The notes under the pieces were generated by a model. That model did not search any database, was not told the DNA's origin, and saw only the letters and a list, made by a program, of their open reading frames with translations. Positions 1 to 6,416 of a DNA stretch of 8,468 bases are shown here, one piece after another (position 1 is the stretch's first letter; the number at the start of each line of letters is the position of its first letter). Origin of the DNA: Candidatus Latescibacterota bacterium (GTDB lineage Bacteria > Latescibacterota > UBA2968 > UBA8231); contig JAGWBY010000048.1 in assembly GCA_021295675.1 (NCBI GenBank), positions 1-8,468 of the forward strand. The letters run 5' to 3'. The translations under genes and the position numbers were made by a program.

Positions 1-1433
1 GCATCATTCTGGATCTGGGCCGGGTTTTCAGTGGCGTCTATCAGGTTTCGTTCTATCCCCGCATTGAGCAGGGAGACCGATTTCTGCGGGGATACGAACT
101 GTACGTCAGCGACGAAAGCGATCAGCTGCGGGGCGATCCGGTCTGGGATTTGGCGGCCCGAACGACCCGCAACGAACGCGAGGTGGTCACAGTCGATATC
201 GCACCTCGCTATGCCCGCTGGGTCATGCTGATATTCACTAGTCCGCTGCCTTGGGAAATCGCCGAATTGGAAGTCTATGGCCAGGGTTTTGCACCGCAGG
301 CGGTGTACACGTCCAACGTCATCGATTTAGGCGGCTTGGCTACTCTGGGAGCGCTGACTTGGGCCGCCGAGACCGATGAGGGCGGCGCAGTCGAGGTGAT
401 CACCCGCAGTGGCTCGACCCCCGATCCCTACCTCTACTACCGGCGCCGGGGAGCCACGCTCGAAGAAGTAAGCAAAGATCAGTACGACAAGCTGAGGGAA
501 AACCAACGGGTAAAACGGCCCGATCTGGCAAACTGGAGCCCTTGGTCGCCACCGCACACAACGAGTGGCTCGCGCATTCGCTCGCCGGCACCTCGGCGCT
601 ATTTCCAGTTTGCCGTCGAATTGGTCAGCGATCGCTTTGCTGCGGCAGCTCAGGTGGATTCGCTCGCCTTTGAAATTTCCTCTCCGCCGCCAGCCCGCGA
701 AGTCGTGGCCGAAATCGAGCCAAAATTCGTCGTCGCTGGGGAGACAACGCCCTTTACCTATCATGTGCGACCGCGCATCCTAGATGACGATGCGGGCTTT
801 GATGCCGTAGAATTGTCCACTCCGACCTTGGCCCGTCTGCGAGAGCTTACGATAGGCGGTACACCCATAGCAGACTTTACTTGGGAAGCGACGGATTCCC
901 TCCTGACGGTGCGCTTTCCGAATCATCCCGTCGTAAAAGACGGGGTACTGGTGGAACTGAAATTCGATGCCAAGGTGATCGAATTCGGCACCCTTTTTTC
1001 TTCCCGAGTGTTCGCCAGCCAGTCCACTGAACTAGCCCAAGATGTTCTGCCCGGCGATGCCAGCATCGAGCTCAATACCAATCACTTTTCGGTCGAGCTG
1101 GAATTGGACAATACCATTCTGGGCGACTTGGCCATTGCGCCCAACCCCTTTACACCCAACGGCGACTCGCTCAACGACCGGATGCGCGTTCAGTACAGCA
1201 TATTCAAACTCGTCCAACCCGTATCCGTCGAGGCGGCTATATACGACCTTGCGGGGAGGCGAGTCCGGGCGCTTTTCAATGGCATGCAGAGCAGCGGTTT
1301 TCACGCGGTGGAGTGGGACGGCAGAGCGGGCGAGGGATCCTTAGCCGCACCGGGGTTGTACGTGTGTCGCATAAGCGTAGATTCGGCCATGGGGGCCAAC
1401 GCAAGGGCCGTACCTGTGGCCTTGGTCTACTGA
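1..1433 (+). CDS. Secreted F5/8C-like / FlgD-like Ig modular surface protein, 5'-truncated (paralogue A)
   Basis: The reading frame is open from base 3 to the TGA at 1431-1433, so the true start lies upstream of the window; the TTG at 150 falls inside a conserved domain and is not a start. Order of visible parts: the end of an F5/8 type C (discoidin)-like beta-sandwich (IILDLGRVFSGV near the left edge, ending AELEVYGQGF near 285); a second beta-rich module (about 300-690) carrying RSGSTPDPY and WSPWSPP (534-554); an Ig-like module (about 700-1100, starting VVAEIEPKFVVAGE); and a C-terminal FlgD-like Ig domain with TPNGDSLND (1152-1178), a YDLAGRRV strand, WDGRAG (1314-1331) and a final VALVY. 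The family style points to an exported protein displayed at the cell surface, possibly binding glycans through the F5/8C-like fold, but no catalytic motif is seen. The stop is 12 nt before the next gene, which encodes a paralogue. The domain calls are from motif recognition; the ligand is unknown. Confidence 0.85.
   Translation, partial: IILDLGRVFSGVYQVSFYPRIEQGDRFLRGYELYVSDESDQLRGDPVWDLAARTTRNEREVVTVDIAPRYARWVMLIFTSPLPWEIAELEVYGQGFAPQAVYTSNVIDLGGLATLGALTWAAETDEGGAVEVITRSGSTPDPYLYYRRRGATLEEVSKDQYDKLRENQRVKRPDLANWSPWSPPHTTSGSRIRSPAPRRYFQFAVELVSDRFAAAAQVDSLAFEISSPPPAREVVAEIEPKFVVAGETTPFTYHVRPRILDDDAGFDAVELSTPTLARLRELTIGGTPIADFTWEATDSLLTVRFPNHPVVKDGVLVELKFDAKVIEFGTLFSSRVFASQSTELAQDVLPGDASIELNTNHFSVELELDNTILGDLAIAPNPFTPNGDSLNDRMRVQYSIFKLVQPVSVEAAIYDLAGRRVRALFNGMQSSGFHAVEWDGRAGEGSLAAPGLYVCRISVDSAMGANARAVPVALVY
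596..612 (+). repeat. 17-nt match shared by paralogues A and C (second copy 7415-7431)
   Basis: GCGCTATTTCCAGTTTG occurs here and again at 7415-7431. In both places it encodes the RYFQF segment about 13 to 20 codons after the WSPWS-type motif. It is a remnant of gene duplication rather than a mobile repeat, because the flanking nucleotides differ. It shows that A and C are closer to each other here than either is to B, which has SYAQI at this point. Confidence 0.6.
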
Positions 1434-1438
1434 GAGGA
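1434..1438 (+). promoter_or_regulatory. Shine-Dalgarno for the GTG start at 1446
   Basis: GAGGA lies 7 nt upstream of the GTG at 1446 and directly after the previous stop. It favours GTG 1446 over the in-frame ATG at 1500, which has only a weak GGTG 3 nt away. The longer start also gives the signal peptide a basic N-region (R6, K7, K18), which the ATG start would lack. Confidence 0.6.
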
Positions 1439-1445
1439 CGAGAAA

Positions 1446-3821
1446 GTGGGGCACACCAGCAGAAAAGCAACGCCAACAATTTTGTCCTATACGGTGAAGA
1501 TGCTCGTCGTTTGCGCCGGCCTTTTCCCCCTCTGGCCTTGGGGTGCATCGGCTGGTGAAATCCGCTTTAGCCGTTCGTCGCAGTGGCGCGCGTGGAGCGC
1601 ACCCGAGGGGACTATCGCGATTTCGCCGGACGGCCGAGTTAGCCCGGTCTTCATCCGCAAATCGATCAATGCCGCGCTCAATGCCGACCAGTTCTCAGTA
1701 CTGGGCGACTTTGGGGACGGAGAAGAGCGCTTGGGCGGCATACGCGGGGCGGGCACGAACCTTAGAATGGCCGGTCTCATACTCGACGGCGATGAGGAGA
1801 CGTTTTGGACCCCTGCCGTCGGCGCTGCGCTCGACGACTGGTGGGTGGAAGTGGATCTGGGCCGGGCCGTCTCCGCCACGGAGGTCGCGGTAAAATTCGC
1901 TCGCTCGGGCAATCCTTTCAGCATGTTCCAAGTCTTCGTCTCTACGGGCGAGGAAGCCGTCTATTTCGGCTCTGGACTTAAGAAATACAGCTTGTTGGCC
2001 GAGACGACCCGTCCCAACACTAGGTACGAACTCACCTATCCGCTCCTGCCGCAGGACGTGAAATTGAGTGGTCGAGGCGAGCTGACCTTTAGGCAGTTCG
2101 TGCGCTTTGTTTTGTTCCGTGCCCTGCGCACAGCCGAGAATCCGCGCTTGGCCGAAATCGAGGTCAGCGCCTTGGGCGACAATATCGTCTTGGACAGCGA
2201 ACAACGGGGGGGTGGCGCGCTCATTGCACCGGCCGGAGGCGACGAAAGCGAGCCACCGACCTTTGCTTCGGATATCATAGACGGGAATTACAATACAGGC
2301 TGGAATTCCCTCGGAAATTTCGTCGGTGACCCCAAGCGGTGGGGATGGGTCAACATAGACTTGGGAACGCTATTCTGGGTAGATCATGTGCGCATCATCA
2401 CGTCTTTCGAGTTCACCGGTAAGCGCAATGTTCCGGTCTTCGGGTACAAACTCTTTGCCTCGGACGGGACGCGCAGCAGCGGCGCCGGCGCGGGCGAGTT
2501 CATCGATTTCGACGACCTAGTCTGGGAGGAGATTGCCGAACTCGAGGCCAATCCCGCTCCCGAGCGCTTCATTTTTGAAGAGCACCTGACCCCGCGCAAG
2601 GTGCGCTACCTGTTCTGGTCGAATCGCAACCAGCGGCGCACGGGTGTCTCAACTGTGCGGGAGATCCAGGCTTTTGGGGAGGGTTTCATTCCGGGCGTCA
2701 CCTTGACCTCCGGCTTGATTGACTTAGGCGGTGCCAAAAATCTGACGGCCATCCACTGGAGCGGAGAAACGCCGCCAGCTACTAGACTGGTGGTGCGCAC
2801 GCGCACGGGCAATGAGCTAGGCGAGAAACTGCACTACTTCGACAAGGAGGGCAACGAATACACTGAAAAGGCGTGGAACAAGCTGCCGCCCTTCAAACGC
2901 GAGAAAGAGCCCACCGTCGAACTCATCCCGGGCGCAGGATGGAGTCCGTGGAGTCTGCCCTACGAGTATTCGGGTGCTCGCTTTCAATCACCTAGCCCCC
3001 GCAGCTATGCCCAGATACAAGTGGAGTTGATTAGCGATGATCCGCAGCGGGCTCCAACTCTGTCCAGTGTGGCGCTCGAATTCACGGACCCGGCAGCCGA
3101 ACAGATCGTCGCCGAAATCGTCCCCCGAGTAGCTACACCGGGACAGATGGAAGAATTCTCCTATTTCATCCGCCCTAGTTTCGGGTCCGGGACTCGCGGT
3201 TTCGACCAGATTTTGATTCGCGTTCCGACCGATCCTGTCTTTCGGGGCCTGAAGCTAGACCACGAGGAAATAGATCCCGTTGCCGTGCGGGCCGCGGCGG
3301 ACTCACTGGTCGTCACCCTGCCGACTGCGGTGCAGTCGGCGCAGGTTAATTTCGCCACCCAAGTCTTCCTCAATGCCACGCTCTTTGAGGGTTTTGTACG
3401 GCGCTCGGCTGAGCCGGACTCTTGGCAACAGATCGATCCAGGCGATGCGAGCCCGGACGCTCTAGGCGACGACCTGAGGGTTTTTCTACCGGCCAGTAGC
3501 AGGGGTCTCCAAACCCCGACAATCGATCCGGCGGTGATCACCCCGAACGGAGATGGGCGCAATGAACAGTTGACTGTGTGCTTTGCGCTGGTTGGTCTGG
3601 AGGCGTCCCGCCAACTCCGTGCCGCCGTGTATGATCTGGGTGGGCGCCTGGTCGCCCGGCTGCGCGACCAGTCCGGGTCCAGCGGGGAGTACGCCCTTTT
3701 GTGGGACGGCCGCGATGGGGCGGGAAATATGGTGCCCCCTGGGGTGTACCTGTTCCGCCTGAGCATCGACAGCGATGAGCCGACGAGGGCGTTTACGCGG
3801 CTCGTCGGGGTAGCCTACTGA
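1446..3821 (+). CDS. Secreted protein with two F5/8C-like domains and FlgD-like C-terminus (paralogue B, complete)
   Basis: This 791-aa protein is the only complete member of the three paralogues here. Residues 1-36 form a signal peptide (basic N-region, hydrophobic core 19-32, cleavage after GASA). The first F5/8 type C-like domain spans about 105-241 (LILDGDEETFW at 111-121, WWVEVDLG at 132-139, end AEIEVSALG). The second spans about 268-412 (IIDGNYNTGW to 286, WVNIDLG at 301-307, end EIQAFGEGF). A jelly-roll-like module follows (about 417-546) with WSPWSLP at 499-505, then an Ig-like module (about 550-682, start VAEIVPRVATPGQ). Last is a FlgD-like Ig domain (about 693-791) with ITPNGDGRN at 698-706, VYDLGGRLV from 728, WDGRDGAG at 753-760 and PPGVY at 764-768. 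F5/8C folds often bind sugars or lipids, and C-terminal FlgD-like domains are common on exported proteins of FCB-type bacteria. A surface-displayed binding protein is therefore inferred, with substrate unknown. It sits 12 nt after paralogue A and 11 nt before the barrel gene, in the same operon. Confidence 0.9.
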   Translation: MGHTSRKATPTILSYTVKMLVVCAGLFPLWPWGASAGEIRFSRSSQWRAWSAPEGTIAISPDGRVSPVFIRKSINAALNADQFSVLGDFGDGEERLGGIRGAGTNLRMAGLILDGDEETFWTPAVGAALDDWWVEVDLGRAVSATEVAVKFARSGNPFSMFQVFVSTGEEAVYFGSGLKKYSLLAETTRPNTRYELTYPLLPQDVKLSGRGELTFRQFVRFVLFRALRTAENPRLAEIEVSALGDNIVLDSEQRGGGALIAPAGGDESEPPTFASDIIDGNYNTGWNSLGNFVGDPKRWGWVNIDLGTLFWVDHVRIITSFEFTGKRNVPVFGYKLFASDGTRSSGAGAGEFIDFDDLVWEEIAELEANPAPERFIFEEHLTPRKVRYLFWSNRNQRRTGVSTVREIQAFGEGFIPGVTLTSGLIDLGGAKNLTAIHWSGETPPATRLVVRTRTGNELGEKLHYFDKEGNEYTEKAWNKLPPFKREKEPTVELIPGAGWSPWSLPYEYSGARFQSPSPRSYAQIQVELISDDPQRAPTLSSVALEFTDPAAEQIVAEIVPRVATPGQMEEFSYFIRPSFGSGTRGFDQILIRVPTDPVFRGLKLDHEEIDPVAVRAAADSLVVTLPTAVQSAQVNFATQVFLNATLFEGFVRRSAEPDSWQQIDPGDASPDALGDDLRVFLPASSRGLQTPTIDPAVITPNGDGRNEQLTVCFALVGLEASRQLRAAVYDLGGRLVARLRDQSGSSGEYALLWDGRDGAGNMVPPGVYLFRLSIDSDEPTRAFTRLVGVAY

Positions 3822-3823
3822 GG
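3820..3823 (+). promoter_or_regulatory. Shine-Dalgarno for the GTG start at 3833
   Basis: GAGG overlaps the preceding TGA stop and lies 9 nt before the GTG. It supports that start, which also gives a clean signal peptide. Overlap of the stop codon with the next ribosome site suggests coupled translation. Confidence 0.5.
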
Positions 3824-3832
3824 CGGTTTTCC

Positions 3833-6316
3833 GTGACTTACTGCAAATACATCGCAATCGCAGTGGCCTTGCTTGCGGCCGTGCCGCCACCGAGCCGGGC
3901 ACAGGCCCTGAACCCGACGGGAGCCCAGACCTTTTTTGCGGCCATTGATCCCACCATCCAGAAGTGGTATCGCCCCCAGCAACTCTACGCCGAGTACAAG
4001 TGGGACTGGTGGCAGTATTCCAATTACGCCAGAGTCCCCTACCAGCGCTACGTGGATACCGAACTGGAGGGCACCCGCTGGTACGATCTCTACGGGAACT
4101 ACGTTACCGAGGGGTGGCGGATCTATCGCTGGACCCAGGAGCAGCCTACGACCTTTGGGAGCGACATCCTCAAGAGCAGCCGCTTCAATTCTTGGTTCAA
4201 CAGGTTGGTCGTGACGCAGGTCCAAAGGGGCCAGTACTACTTTGCCGTGACGGTCGGCGATGAGATCCGCACGGCCCTGACCCCTTTTACTTTTTCCAAA
4301 CCGGCCTTCAATGGGGTCCAGGTCGATCTCCAGTCGGACAAGTACGCGGCGACCTTGCTCATGTCCAGGGTAAACTTGCCCATAGCGCTTGAAGGAGGGG
4401 AGGTAAACGAATCGAAGATCACCGATTTCAACAATTTGCTCGGCTTCAGGACGACGGTGCAGATCGGGGATTTTGTCCAGATGGGCGGTACGTACGTCAA
4501 TGCCCATCTGGGGCGGACCTCGCCGGATTTGAGTCTGGCCGGGATCCGCGCGGGGAACTTGACGACCGAGCAGAATCGCGACGTCATCCGCCAAGTGCAA
4601 ATTCGCATCAGCGACGATTCGCCGGAAGACGGCAAGGGGGGAGCCATCCTCTTTTCCGAGCGCGTCTTTGCCAATGCGGACGCCGAACCGCTTGATATTG
4701 TCCCCCTAGTCGAGGGTGGCACTCCGCGCCGCGGAGCCTTGGTCGCCGACGGAGCCGAGCAGATCGTCCTGACCTACGCGTTCACCCAGCCCGAATTGAT
4801 CCGCAAGCTAGTCTTTGAACTGGTATTGGCTAATGACTACTTGGTGGAGGTGACTTCCAACCTACAGACCGATTTCTCGGACCAACCCGTGTACCTGCCC
4901 GTGGCCAAGTCCGCGCGGAATGTGCAAGACGGCTCCAACCAGCGTCTCGTCCGCTTTGACTACGGCCTGCCGACGGCCAACGAAATCTACGGTATGACGC
5001 TCGAAGTCCAAGATGTCGCCGGACTCGACATCTTGGCTGAGTGGAATAACAACAATCAGTGGCACCGCCTGCCCAATGTGAATTTCGAGAGGCATGTGCG
5101 GGCCGCGAATACCGCCCAGGTCGGATATCTGACCGCGCGCACTACGAGTCGGTACTATCCGTGGTTTGCGTACGGCGAAGTTTTCAGCGTGGATCAGGAC
5201 TACTCCACGTCCATGTACATCCAGGATCAGCAGGGCAAGCTCGACTATACCAACAAACTGCGCGGCGTGTACGAATTTGTCGACGACAACGACGACCAAG
5301 ATCGCTTCCCCGACTGGCGCCGGGCCCAGCAACCCAACGAAAGTCAGCGCCGATCCATCTCCGGCGGACCCAGAGGCGGGATATTTCCCGGCTTGGACGA
5401 GAACAACGATTTTATCTCGGATTTCAACCAGAACGACAACACCCGGCCCGATTACGACGAACCCTTCCTCCGCTATACCGTGGATCCGCCCGAATTCCTC
5501 TTTGGCATCGACATGGACAACAACACCCTGATTGATCGCTTTGAGGACGATGACGAGGCCGACTACCCGTTTCAACGGGACCACCGAGGGTACAACGGGT
5601 ATTTGGGCCTCAATATCTTCCCCGGGGTCCAGCTGCTAGGGGGCTATTCAAACCAGTGGTTGTTGTCGGCCGACCGCCGCAGCCGCTTCTCCTATCTGCT
5701 CTTCAAAATGCAGCAGGACCGGGTCGCGTTGGGCCAGTTCCGCTTTTTCTACCAGCTCAAGTTCGTCGAGGACAACATCATCGACGACCAGTTGTTTTGG
5801 ACGCAGCCGCCGGGTACGTTCGGCGTGAGCGAATTTCCCTTTGCAGATCCCATGTTGGCCCAAAACGCGGTCGTCAACTCGGTTTTTATTGGTTTCGACC
5901 AGGCTTGGGGCCGCTTCAACACGTCGGCCAAGGTCAAATACGAGGGCCTCGCTCAGCGCAGCGACAATGTCGCCCGGCTCACCCGGCCTGGGGAAGAACC
6001 GGAGATCATCGACGACTCCCATTTCCTCGGCCTAATCCACAAACTCGACTACTCTTTCCAACTCACGGAAGCGCTGGTATTCCACCCCAAATTAAAGAGC
6101 ATGTACCGGCGTCAGACCGCCTATTTGGAAAGTGTGGGCAGCAAAAACGACTTGTCCGAGATCCTCTTTCTAACGCTGGCGGTGCAGTTGATGCCCAATC
6201 TCGAGCTGGAAGGCGGCACGGAATTGACCAAATTCTGGGATTGGGCCGACAAACCCGGGGCGCAGCTCGATTTTTGGGGTTGGGCGTCACTCAGGCATAC
6301 CTCGGATATCAGGTGA
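3833..6316 (+). CDS. Probable outer-membrane beta-barrel protein, C-terminus displaced by a frame break
   Basis: The uninterrupted frame gives 827 aa from a GTG start. Residues 1-23 are a signal peptide ending SRA, cleaved before QALNP (or after A25). Residues 45-100 are extraordinarily rich in Trp and Tyr. Residues about 140-180 contain a VGDEIRTALTPFTF segment, and about 235-455 are beta-rich and may form one or more sandwich domains. Residues 484-577 hold three Asp/Asn-rich stretches resembling calcium-binding loops. From about 580 on the sequence alternates polar and hydrophobic residues in many short strands (for example GYLGLNIFPGVQLLGGY), as expected of a barrel. The last residues before the stop (about 815-827, WGWASLRHTSDIR) do not fit that pattern. 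One added base in the T5-G4 run at 6271-6279 restores DFLGLGVTQAYLGYQV and a strand-like ending, for about 860 aa, stopping exactly at the next gene's ATG. No named family is recognised. A transport, anchoring or sugar-binding role at the outer membrane is inference from the barrel pattern and neighbours. Confidence 0.8.
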   Translation: MTYCKYIAIAVALLAAVPPPSRAQALNPTGAQTFFAAIDPTIQKWYRPQQLYAEYKWDWWQYSNYARVPYQRYVDTELEGTRWYDLYGNYVTEGWRIYRWTQEQPTTFGSDILKSSRFNSWFNRLVVTQVQRGQYYFAVTVGDEIRTALTPFTFSKPAFNGVQVDLQSDKYAATLLMSRVNLPIALEGGEVNESKITDFNNLLGFRTTVQIGDFVQMGGTYVNAHLGRTSPDLSLAGIRAGNLTTEQNRDVIRQVQIRISDDSPEDGKGGAILFSERVFANADAEPLDIVPLVEGGTPRRGALVADGAEQIVLTYAFTQPELIRKLVFELVLANDYLVEVTSNLQTDFSDQPVYLPVAKSARNVQDGSNQRLVRFDYGLPTANEIYGMTLEVQDVAGLDILAEWNNNNQWHRLPNVNFERHVRAANTAQVGYLTARTTSRYYPWFAYGEVFSVDQDYSTSMYIQDQQGKLDYTNKLRGVYEFVDDNDDQDRFPDWRRAQQPNESQRRSISGGPRGGIFPGLDENNDFISDFNQNDNTRPDYDEPFLRYTVDPPEFLFGIDMDNNTLIDRFEDDDEADYPFQRDHRGYNGYLGLNIFPGVQLLGGYSNQWLLSADRRSRFSYLLFKMQQDRVALGQFRFFYQLKFVEDNIIDDQLFWTQPPGTFGVSEFPFADPMLAQNAVVNSVFIGFDQAWGRFNTSAKVKYEGLAQRSDNVARLTRPGEEPEIIDDSHFLGLIHKLDYSFQLTEALVFHPKLKSMYRRQTAYLESVGSKNDLSEILFLTLAVQLMPNLELEGGTELTKFWDWADKPGAQLDFWGWASLRHTSDIR

Positions 6317-6414
6317 CCATAAACTTGGGGACGCAAGTGCAGCAGCAGCGCTTTGAGAGCCGGGAACAAAACCGCGTCGAGTCGTTCCTCGTCATATTTG
6401 CCGGACTGGACTGA
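6269..6414 (+). pseudogene. Frame-displaced C-terminus of the barrel gene
   Basis: After a -1 shift within GAT TTT TGG (6269-6277), the frame reads LGLGVTQAYLGYQVTINLG and continues to FLVIFAGLD, stopping at TGA 6412-6414. It has two to three amphipathic strands of the same style as the barrel upstream. Its stop overlaps the next ATG, the arrangement expected of an intact operon. It has no start or ribosome site of its own. I read it as the original end of the barrel protein, detached by loss of one base in the T or G run. Sequencing error, true mutation and recoding cannot be told apart from this sequence alone. Confidence 0.65.
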
Positions 6415-6416
6415 TG
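6412..6416 (+). promoter_or_regulatory. TGATG stop/start overlap (translational coupling site)
   Basis: The TGA ending the displaced barrel frame shares its A with the ATG of the next gene. Only a weak purine-rich site precedes that ATG, so the third paralogue probably depends on ribosomes finishing the barrel gene. As the sequence stands, those ribosomes would stop at 6316, 97 nt too early. Confidence 0.55.

Noticed and set aside
150..152. TTG as the start of the first gene
   Set aside because: The same frame is open to the left edge and encodes conserved F5/8C-like sequence before this codon, so the gene is simply cut by the window.
1500..1502. ATG as an alternative start for paralogue B
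   Set aside because: It would remove the basic N-region of the signal peptide and has a poor ribosome site; GTG 1446 has a good one.
2206..2212. G7 run suspected as a third frame break
   Set aside because: The frame reads through it (QRGGGA) into the second F5/8C-like domain without interruption, so the gene is intact there.
3161..3766. 201-codon open frame on the - strand
   Set aside because: It is antisense to the Ig-like and FlgD-like domains of paralogue B. The translation is a low-complexity Arg/Ser/Thr/Pro mixture typical of shadow frames.
3815..4600. 261-codon open frame on the - strand
   Set aside because: It lies opposite the signal peptide and aromatic-rich region of the barrel gene. 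GC-rich codon use keeps the antisense frame open, and its translation has no recognisable domain or signal and no separate ribosome site.
4862..5584. 240-codon open frame on the - strand
   Set aside because: It mirrors the Asp-rich coding region of the barrel gene (GAC/GAT read backwards gives Val/Ile), so the hydrophobic look is an artefact of the opposite strand.
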